A stretch of DNA of 64,000 nucleotides from Gambelia wislizenii (lineage: Eukaryota; Chordata; Lepidosauria; Squamata; Crotaphytidae). The notes beneath the pieces were generated by a model that was given only the letters and a program-made list of their open reading frames with translations, ran no database searches and was not told the origin of the DNA. Position 1 is the first letter of the stretch, and the number at the start of each line of letters is the position of its first letter. Below, in pieces: positions 41,478 to 50,100 of the stretch. Made by a program: the position numbers and the translations under genes. The stretch lies in NCBI GenBank assembly GCA_030847615.1, contig JAUMIR010000005.1, forward strand, positions 238,490,645 through 238,554,644. The letters are read 5' to 3'.

Positions 41478-41923
41478 TGATGCAGAAATCATGGAACAGC
41501 AGACCCACGGATTGGAAAGTGAATTTTATTACACCGGTGGGCCTGACGAATATCTTCCAAAGAGTCAGAACCCCCAGTCATGACTACAGAAAACCTTTAT
41601 ACAGTTTAATGACCGTATGCAAAAACAATTCCCTCCTCCTTCTCTTTGGTGTCAGCAATTTCTCTGAGACAATTGTTGATAGTTCAGAAAGTACAAGGCA
41701 AAATATCTTAGGAACATTTAGGTACAGTTCGACCGCTATTAGAGAAAGAATTTGTTTACCTCAGCTTATCATATGTTTTTGGAACATAGAGTTGATTAGT
41801 AAGGAACATTGAAAAGACTTTGCAGACTTCTAGAGTCTCATGGGCTATCTAGTCTGACCCCAAATAGTTATTGTAAGTAACAGCATTCAGCAAATAGACA
41901 TTGGAGTCTACATGGCCACTACA
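41478..41923 (-). repeat. 5' LTR of the retrovirus-like element
   Basis: 446 bp, bounded by TG (41478) and CA (41923) on the plus strand. Read on the minus strand it carries TATAAAGG (41601-41594) and, further on, AATAAA (41530-41525), consistent with a U3-R-U5 order and a very short U5. Confidence 0.7.
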
Positions 41924-42059
41924 CTATTAGGAAGTTCTTCCTAATGTTTAGCTGGAATCTTTTCCTGTACTGTAGTTTGAATCCATTGCTGCTTGTCCTA
42001 GTTTCTGGAGCAGCAGAAAACAAGCTTGTTCCATCCAAACAAACTTGCTCCATCCAGTT

Positions 42060-42125
42060 CTCAGCACTAACCAGACTTGACTATATTTTTCGAGATCAGA
42101 CAATATCTGGTGCCTTTAAGGCGCT
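42060..42125 (-). repeat. 5S-rRNA-derived SINE fragment
   Basis: AGCACTAACCAGACTTGACT then CGAGATCAGACAATATCTGG is a decayed reverse copy of the 5S internal region, between a CR1 end and a pogo-like MITE. Confidence 0.55.
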
Positions 42126-42155
42126 TAAGCTGCTCCATAGTCCATTGGAGAGTAT

Positions 42156-42387
42156 TACAGATGTCCCTCCGTATCCACAGATTCGGTATCCATGGATTTA
42201 AGTATTCACGGCTTTGGAAATATTCTTTAAAAAATAATAATCCAAAAAGCAAACCTTGATTCTGCCATCATATATAAAGGACACAATTTTGCTATACCAT
42301 TGCATATAATGGGACTTGAGCATTCACGGATTTTGATATCCTATGGAGGTCCTGGAACCAAACCCCAGTGAATATGAAGGGGCAACT

Positions 42388-42390
<3 letters not shown>
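42156..42390. mobile_element. Pogo/MER2-like MITE with TTA microsatellite at its right edge
   Basis: TACAGATGTCCCTCCGTATC to ATGAAGGGGCAACTGTA. A run of about 13 TTA units starts at the right TA border. Confidence 0.8.

Positions 42391-42425
<35 letters not shown>
42391..42425. repeat. TTA microsatellite
   Basis: About 12 TTA units abutting the pogo-like MITE. Confidence 0.9.
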
Positions 42426-44360
42426 TAGTGCCATCTATGTATTATTTCTTTATTTATTTATATCCCACTTTTCTTCCTATGGCAGGACCCAAGGTGGCTC
42501 ACAACATTTAAAAACAACAAAAACATAGTATAATAAATAAGAATTTAAAAGAAATTAAACCACATATTAAAATCCCAGATTGAATGAAGTCCCTTTGAAA
42601 TCAGTAGTATCCTATTCAGGAATAATTATCATTGCAGTATAATCTGTATTTATACCCCACACCTGTCTTTCCTCAAAACTGGCACTCAAAGTGGCAAGTA
42701 GGTTTAGAATTGCAAGGATTTTTTCTTCTAGGTCCCAGAGGTTTTTTTTTTTTTTTTAAAAAACAAATCTTTCAGCTCTCCCAGTTCACTCACTAACACC
42801 AGACAATTGTAGCCAAAAACAAAACAAAAAAACCCACTGTTCTGCTCTTTAGTTACTCCTTCTGTCAGTAGTTTCTCTAGTGGAGCAATTGTTCTTCTCT
42901 ACTAAACAGTTACAATTAATTTGAACATCTGCCTTAATTCAGAAATGCCCTACCTTCAGTGCATAATGTGAGTCCCAATTTTTCTAGTTAAATATCAGAT
43001 TTTTGACTGCATTTTTTCAACTGCACATTTTGTGTCCAACTGCATATAGAAAAAAAAAAACCCACCAGCTCCAGTTTTGGGGGCTTGGGCAAGATGCCCT
43101 TCCTTTTAAAGAGAATTTATCTCTATATCCTCACTTCTGTCCACCCACCTTTGCCTATTTATATGTCTTTTCCCTTCAAACCCAATCCATACCACCACTC
43201 AGAGAGAAAGAGTACAAGGCAAGTGAGAGAAAGTACTATGTTTGCTCTTTTTATTGCTTTCCATGTTCAGAGAGGGCAGGTGATGGAGGACCTGATGTGG
43301 GCATAAGTCTTTGCAGGATAGACCATGCTAAAAGTATGGCCAAGCAGGAAGTTGCTCTTCTTAAATGCATTTGCAAAAAACACTCCCTCCATTAGGTCCA
43401 CGCTGGTGGTTTTAACAGGAAGAAGATAGCAAGAAATGGTCTGGGGTAATTTTAAACAGATGATAACAGATAAGTTTTTAACTATTGCCTTTTAATGCTA
43501 GTGGATCCTCCATCTGAGTGGTTATAAATTTTGTGGGTCATTCAAAAACAACACTCCCCCTCCATGAGGTTTGGCAGAAAATGTTTGCTAGTTGGCTCAA
43601 GGCCTTTGCACCTGCATGTAGCATAGGCCCTTTTCTTCTGGGGTCTAGAGGTCCATGTAAAGGGGTTATTATGTAGAGTCTTTCTCTTGTCTAGTGTGTG
43701 TATGACCGGACTGACTTCAGCCCTTGTGTGAGACCAGATGTAGCCAGACTGATTTATTCCTAATGAATATCAAGTCTGTGTGCAGCCTTCTCTTGTTCAT
43801 GCTTGCCTCAAAAAGAGATCCACTCAGTATAATAGGGCTTTCCCACTGAGTAAGGGTACATAGAATGCCAGGTTTCACATAACAACCCTGTTCTTGAAGA
43901 GACTCCTTAGAGTGTAACTCCCTCTCTTTAAAAGCCCAATTTCTTGCCTAATACAGAGCTTTTTTCTAACAGAGCTTTCTACTGACTGTTGTTAATAATA
44001 ACAATAATTCTGATATAGTGAGTGTTTTCCTCACACAATTGCAAGGAAAGGACTGTTCAAAATAGATTTCTGTGTGTAATATGTAAAAGTTGAAAGCAAT
44101 CTCTTAACTCCTAGTAGAGATCATCTAATAGGGGGCAAATCAGGCTTGTGAAGACCAGCAATTAGGAAAGCTGTGAGGTAAATGCTTTTAAGAATCAGAT
44201 GGGTTAGAAAGGACTAGTATTTAGAAAGCAGGTTTGATGCAGTTTCCAGAGATTCATAGCTTAGATGGGCATTGCCTTTTTAATTTGTAAGCATTGAATA
44301 CTGGTTTGGGTGGCAGGGGGAGCAAGGTATACTGTAGATTATATTGATAAGTCTTGTATC

Positions 44361-44579
44361 TACAGTTGTCCCTTCATATTTGCTGGGGTTCGGTTCCTGG
44401 ACGCCCTGTGGATACCAAAATCCGTGAATACTCAAGTCCCATTATATGCAATGGCATAGCAAAATGCTGCCCCTTGTATAAGATGGCAAAATCAATGTTT
44501 GCTTTTCGGATTATTATTTTTTAAAGAATATTTTCAAGCCATGAATACTTAAATACGTGGATACAGAGGGACAACTGTA
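44361..44579. mobile_element. Pogo/MER2-like MITE upstream of WEE2
   Basis: TACAGTTGTCCCTTCATATT to ATACAGAGGGACAACTGTA, 219 bp, about 400 bp upstream of the first WEE2 coding exon. Confidence 0.82.
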
Positions 44580-44639
44580 CATTGCTTACCCTCCAGCGCT
44601 GTATACCCTCCAACAGGTGAAAATTGGAACCAAGGAACA

Positions 44640-44860
44640 CCAGAGTGCGGTCAAGATGGCAAAAGTTATTAATGAGGAAGAACAAACAAGCTAGGAGAGG
44701 ATGCAGCATTTTGCTTATGTCTGAGCCTACTGGGAAGCAAAGATTCTGCTCCCTTTTCTCCTCCCCTCCCCCACTGAGCTGAGTGCAAACGACTTTTGCA
44801 CTTGGAACTCAGACTGCAACAATTGAAGTAATCTGAGGACAAAGCGGGAGGAAGAGTGAA
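44640..44860 (+). repeat. First of two diverged direct repeats flanking WEE2 exon 1
   Basis: GGTCAAGATGGCAAAAGTTA followed by TTAATGAGGAAGAAC, a CTAGGAGAGGATGCAGCA stretch and TTTTGCACTTGGAACTCAG. The same order recurs at 47596-47790. Could be an unnamed repeat; it lies where the WEE2 promoter or noncoding exon may be. Confidence 0.65.
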
Positions 44861-44973
44861 ACTGGGACACTCTGACAAAGTGGGACAACAAAGGAATCAT
44901 TGGGTCTGTCCCTGACTAAGTGGGACAGTTAGAGGGTATGTCATTGCATGCTTTCTTTTTCTTTGTAGTTGCC

Positions 44974-45330
44974 ATGGATGATTGGAACAGCAGTAACAAG
45001 CTCGTCCAAAGGCTGGATTTTTCAAGCTGTGGAGAAGACACAGAGTTGGAAGAGGACAACAGCATGCAAGAGGAAGAACTGAGACATGCCACCCCACAAA
45101 AAAGCTGGAAGTCTCAGAGCTGGCGGTCAAACTGCCCTGTCCCTGTTACACCACAGCGGCAAATAGATGATTTCTCACAGGATCTCCCAATGTCTTGGGC
45201 AAGTCCTGTGAGAAAAGGCAAGGAATCTCGCAGAAGGAACATCGAACCTTTGGAGAATTACCCAGAGACTCCTTTGCACTATGTCACATGGCAAAAGCTG
45301 CAGCTCTGTGATACCCCAAACACACCAAAG
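44974..45330 (+). CDS. WEE2: WEE2 coding exon 1
   Basis: Encodes residues 1-119 and ends with TPNTPK before GTAAAG. The ATG has G at -3 and G at +4. A pyrimidine tract with TTTGTAG ends at 44968, so this exon probably begins at 44969 with only five untranslated bases, which implies a separate noncoding first exon upstream. Confidence 0.92.
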
Positions 45331-47085
45331 GTAAAGTGGTGGCAACAACAATAATGGACGAAATCTTACATTACATTAACTTTTGTAATGTTTTAGTTGT
45401 ATTTTTTAGATTATTGTAGGCTACCTTGAATTTCATCTTGGGAGAAAGGCAGGATCCAATAAATAAATAAATGTCCTACCTAAAGTAGACCCATTGAAAT
45501 CAAGAGGACTTAAACTAGGTATGGTTCAATTTGTTTCAGTGGGTTTACAGTATGTGGGACTGATGTTGGATTTAGTTCTTTCCTTTTGGATTTGTGCTTT
45601 CCTTTTATGTTTCAAGTATCCAAAGGACACCCTGCAGCATAATCCTGAACCTTGAACTTCAGCATGCTTGAAGTTTGATACTGCAAGGAGTTTGTTGGGG
45701 AAAGGAGTATTATACATTGTCAAATGAACTTACTCTTTCTAATGTGAATCTTTCCTAGCCTTTCTGATTACTTTCTACTCCTGTATCTCTGACTCAATCT
45801 GCCTTCTTGATGGTTTTGAACCCTTGAGGTAGAGACTTTTGGGTCCCCCAAGAAAGCTTTCACCTTGGTTGGGTTGTTAAAAGCAGGGCCAGCCCTACCT
45901 TTAGCCATGCTGAGGTAGCTGCTTCAAGGAGCAGATCTAGGGTGAAATGAAAGGTGATGGGAAGAGGTCCTTGTATTTTTGTTTTTTTTTAATTGCCTTG
46001 TGTACCTAAAATAACTTGGCTGGGTTTTGGTACTCTGTGTCTTGACTTGAGTAATTTTGAGGTGGTGGTGGTGGATTGGCTGGCTACCTCATACAGCAAA
46101 GGAGCTTAGGCCAGTCCTGGTTAAAAGTAAGTTTTAAATAGTGTACCTAGGCCACAAGCTGAAGGACGAGTCAAAGGCTACCTTCAGATTTAGCTATCAG
46201 ATTAGCTACATCTACCATTCCGTTAGGAAGGTCATTTGCATACCATCCAACATTTCATAGAAGAAAACTAGGGGCTTGTCTACACTGGCCAGAATATGCC
46301 GGCTTCCCACCTCCATATTCTGGCTCCGGATAAGGCCCATTTCCCCACCCCCATCATTACCTGCCCGCAGCATGTGATCAAGCTCCATTGCATGTGATCA
46401 GCCTTGATTACATGTTGCAGGCCTCCTTTCCTGGCTTCAGAGAGTGCAACACAGATGGCAGTGGAGGCAGCTACAGATATGGGCTGATGTGCTGGTATAG
46501 ACTCCTGCCTTCCTACAGGGACCAATCTGTTTTTTCTTAAATGGGACATTTTTTCTTGAATGTTAAAATATAACATTTGAACAGGCTTTACCCCGTCAAT
46601 CCCTGTGTTGTTTGGACAGCAGGGCTCCAAGACCTGGGCAAGATGGGGTAAATAGCCCATCTAGACAAGCCCTAGGACATGTAAGACCAAGCAACATCAG
46701 AGAGTGGTTAAGATGTTGTTGTTAACTGCCATCAAGTTGACTTTGGCTTATTTACCTATACAGGTATTTATTTATTTATTCATTCATTCATTTATTGGAC
46801 TTATATCCCACCTTTCTCTCAAGGTGGGATTCAAGGTGGCTTAAAAAATACAACTAAAACTAAGGGCACAAAGGAAGAAAAACCTGACTGCTCCACAGTA
46901 ATAGCAAGTCCTAGCAGCTGCAAACTGTCTTAATGTTTTACAGCCCCCATAAACTTTGCATGCCTGTAGCTGAGACAGTCCCCTCAAGTGAATTAATCTG
47001 CTGCCACCAAATTCTTTTTTAAAAAAAACAAACAAATTATTTCTATGGTGCGCACAAGTTATATTCTACCTTTCCAAAAAAAAAA

Positions 47086-47120
<35 letters not shown>

Positions 47121-50100
47121 AGGATAGCACAAATCCCAGTTTTATCATCTTAGCAATCACTCGCTAAGGCGAAAATCCAACATGGCGGCAGTGGGCACTT
47201 GCCCTGTAACCCAGCCCTGCCTGCTGTGCTCATCCAGCCAATCAGGTTTGCGCTTCCTCTTGTATGTGGAAGCGATTAATGTTGAATCGCTTGTCTTAAT
47301 GAGTGAAGATGCTCATACCACCGGAGCTTTTTTAAAAAGTTGTGAAAAGCCTCAAATGCTTTTCTCGTGTAGTTTTCCCTCTTTTTGGCCCCCCCTCCTT
47401 CACAGTACGACAAGACAATGCAGGATCCCATTAAGACAGCTCATTTTCTGAGCTAATTCTGTGAGGAGTATTTTCACTGTATAGACAACCCCTAAGAATG
47501 AGAGACCTCCACGGCACCCTGCCGTCAACAGCCCTGCTCAGGTCTTACAGACTCAGGGCTGTGGCTTCCTTGATTGAGTCTACCCACTTGTAGTGGTCAA
47601 GATGGCAAAAGTTATTAATGAGAAATAATACGGAAGCTAGGAGAAGCTGCAGCAGTTTGAGAAGGTCAAAATTCTGTCCTTCCTCTTTTTTTATGTTTCA
47701 AATATCCCTGCTGAGTTAATTGAACGTAAACTATTTTTGCACTTTGAACTCAGTTTGCAGCAATAAGTAAGCTGAGGAGAAAGAGAAACAGTTGGACATT
47801 ATGCTGTTACAACATTGTGTCTCTATTATGCCAACCAATGGATGATTACCTTATCCCGAGGGAGGATGAAGGATGCTCCAGATTCCTTGATGTAACCTGT
47901 GCTGTCATATTTGAACAGTTGACATCAACTGGGGTCTCACTGCTGATCACCAGAATTTCTTGGGCCTGCTGTTGCGCCTCCTACCATTGCCTCCTCTTCT
48001 CTTGATCTGACAAGTCAAGGAGCAAAGAAAACATGTGGGGATTCTGTTCAGAAGCAAAGAGAGGACAGCTGGGTACGGGATAACTACTAACATTATCTTG
48101 AAGCTAGAAGTTGCTTTATATCAACTCAAATTGTTGGTCCACAGAACTGAGAACTTTCTACCTACACTGATTTGTAATAGCTTGTATTCCATCACTAAGC
48201 TACCTCACTTTCTTGATAGCCCTCCCCATAAACCGAAGATGCCATTGTAGGGGAGGTTACCAGAAAGAACTGACAGAAAGGAAGACTGGGGGCCAAATTT
48301 AATGGGGGAGGCTACAGTCACAAGAAATTGTTTTCTATTATACTGAATACAACTGGTAGCTTGTATAAATGCATGATATAATCCAGAGTCTTGAAGAAGC
48401 AGAACATGCCTCTAATTCTTACAGAGGAGATGTAATTCATTTAATTATAGAGCTTAGTAAGACTAGGGGCATTTCCACTACACAATTATAGCATTTACAC
48501 ACCACTGAGAACTCACACCGAACAAGTCTTGAAGAGAAATGACGACGCAGAAAGAACCACAACCCAGAAACATCACCCAAGGAGACCTTTTGTTGTGCTT
48601 TCTGCAACCGGACTTGTTTATCTTGGATTGGCCTTTTTAGTCATCAGCGTGCTTGCAGAAAGTGCAGGATGAGTCCTTCCTGAATCTTCGTTTGAGAAGA
48701 AAAGCCAGAGAGAGAGACCACTTTAACTGCCATCGCTCCATTCTATGGAATCTTGGGATTTGTAGGCTGGTGAGGCACTTAGAATTCTCTGCTAGAGAAC
48801 TCTAGTGCTATAGTTCAGGGGAGTGTGGTAAAGAAATCTTAGTACTTAATGGAACTAAAAAGCCAGGATTCAATAGGATAGAGCAGTGGCTCTTCATATT
48901 TTCTTTACCAGGGACCCCCTTTAAATATCATTTATTGCTGCAGACCCCCAAGACTTAACTCAAGATTTAAAACCCTAACAACAACAACAACAACAAGAAT
49001 ATCTAACAACAACAATAGTGAATCCTCCATTAAACTTTCTCTCAGAGGCACTGGAGGGGCAGGGAAGACTTTTCTCCTGCTTCTTCTTGCAGGTTTGCAG
49101 CTGGAGCACATTGAACAGCAAAGCCCAGGCCAAGCCAGCCAGTCTTTGCCTTGGCTCCTGTCACGTGGGCTGAACAGCCTTCAAGCCTTCGCAGACCGCC
49201 TGTGAGGACATCATGGCCCCCTAGGTGTCTGCGGACCACAGGTTAAGAACCACTGGGACAGAGCCATGGCTGTTAAAGTTGTGTCAAGCTGCTATACTTG
49301 TGGAGTGTGGATATACTCTAAAGTTAGTGGCATTCTATTTCCTTTTCCTGTTGTTGAATGCCTTCAAGTCATTTCCAATTTAGGGTCACCTTATCATGGG
49401 GTTTTCTTGGGAGGGGTTGCTCTTGCCTTCTTCTGAGGTTGAGAGAATGTGACTTGCCGAAGGTCATCCAGTGGGTTTCCATGGCTAAGCAGGAATTCGA
49501 ACCCTGATCTCTGAGAGTCCTAGTTCAACACTCAAACCACTACACCATGCTGGCTATTATCCTTTTACATACTGTACTCAAAGAAAGTATGACTTTTCTA
49601 TGGAATTCATATTGGAAGACCTTCTTCTTCCAAGTTTCAATGCAGAAGACCCAAAACTGTTGTATTCAGGTTATGGAAGGAGAAAGGGGATCTCTTCCTT
49701 TCCCTGAGTGGGCTCTGGGCAAGGTGAGAGTAAAGCAGCTGCCTCAAAAAAAATAAATGCTGAGAGATGGGAAGTGGTGAAAGATACTGGAGAATGTGGC
49801 CTATCGTTCATCCCCTCTGCTATTGCTTTCAGGTGTTTTGGAAGATGCTTCCCCATCACAGGTATAGAAATATGTTTCAGCTGCCATTCTTACCAGCTTG
49901 TGTACATGGAATGGGAATGGGTTGCCATCTTGTGCTTTGCTTTGGGCAGCAACATGTCTTGGGGACTTTGCTTAAGGACTTCATCACACACAGCAAAAAT
50001 TGGACGATTACGACATCACAGTAGCACGAACCAGTCCCATTATCACACAACGTTATTGTGTTCATGTGGTCAAACTGTGCTCCAGCCACAAATAAGGCCT

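Larger units (their letters stand above)
39985..41923 (-). mobile_element. Endogenous retrovirus-like LTR element with proline-tRNA primer site, no coding capacity
   Basis: The element lies on the minus strand, inserted in a CR1 copy. It starts TG and ends CA on the plus strand and is flanked by the 4-bp repeat CTAT (39981-39984 and 41924-41927). Directly inside the right-hand (5') LTR is a perfect 18-nt match to the proline-tRNA primer site used by gammaretroviruses (41456-41473). The last 70 bp of the two LTRs are identical and each contains an AATAAA signal. A pyrimidine tract at 40543-40562 could be the polypurine tract read from the other strand. The internal 0.9-1.4 kb has only short ORFs; I recognise no gag, pol or env, so it looks like a defective or non-autonomous element. 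The LTRs do not match outside the 70 bp, which is unusual. Confidence 0.78.
39803..42060 (-). mobile_element. CR1 copy split by the LTR element
   Basis: 39803-39984 is the usual CR1 3' end; 41924-42060 continues the same CR1 (TAGGAAGTTCTTCCTAATG onward). The two parts rejoin exactly if the LTR element and one CTAT copy are removed. Confidence 0.85.
42426..44968 (+). other. WEE2 upstream region, noncoding
   Basis: 42440-42520 is a reverse retroposon tail; 44361-44579 a pogo-like MITE; 44640-44860 a repeat copy. 42530-44360 has only short chance ORFs and A/T runs. It should contain the WEE2 promoter and a noncoding exon, but I cannot place them. Confidence 0.6.
48466..49315. mobile_element. 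Palindromic MITE (TTTCACACTACACA family) with LINE and hAT inside
   Basis: Left GGGGCATTTCCACTACACAA and the right GTGGAGTGTGGATATAC arms belong to a family also at 62766 and 63268. Two later insertions, 48507-48716 and 48884-49255, split it. Confidence 0.7.

Noticed and set aside
39985..41923. Coding retrovirus genes inside the LTR element
   Set aside because: Only ORFs under about 130 codons are present and none shows a retroviral motif I can support.
44920..45354. WEE2 exon 1 starting at 44920
   Set aside because: The frame extends upstream of the ATG at 44974, but that part is a polypyrimidine tract and acceptor; the conserved protein begins MDDW.
46280..46660. 126-codon minus ORF
   Set aside because: It spans the interior of a TIR-bounded MITE; no transposase motif is visible.
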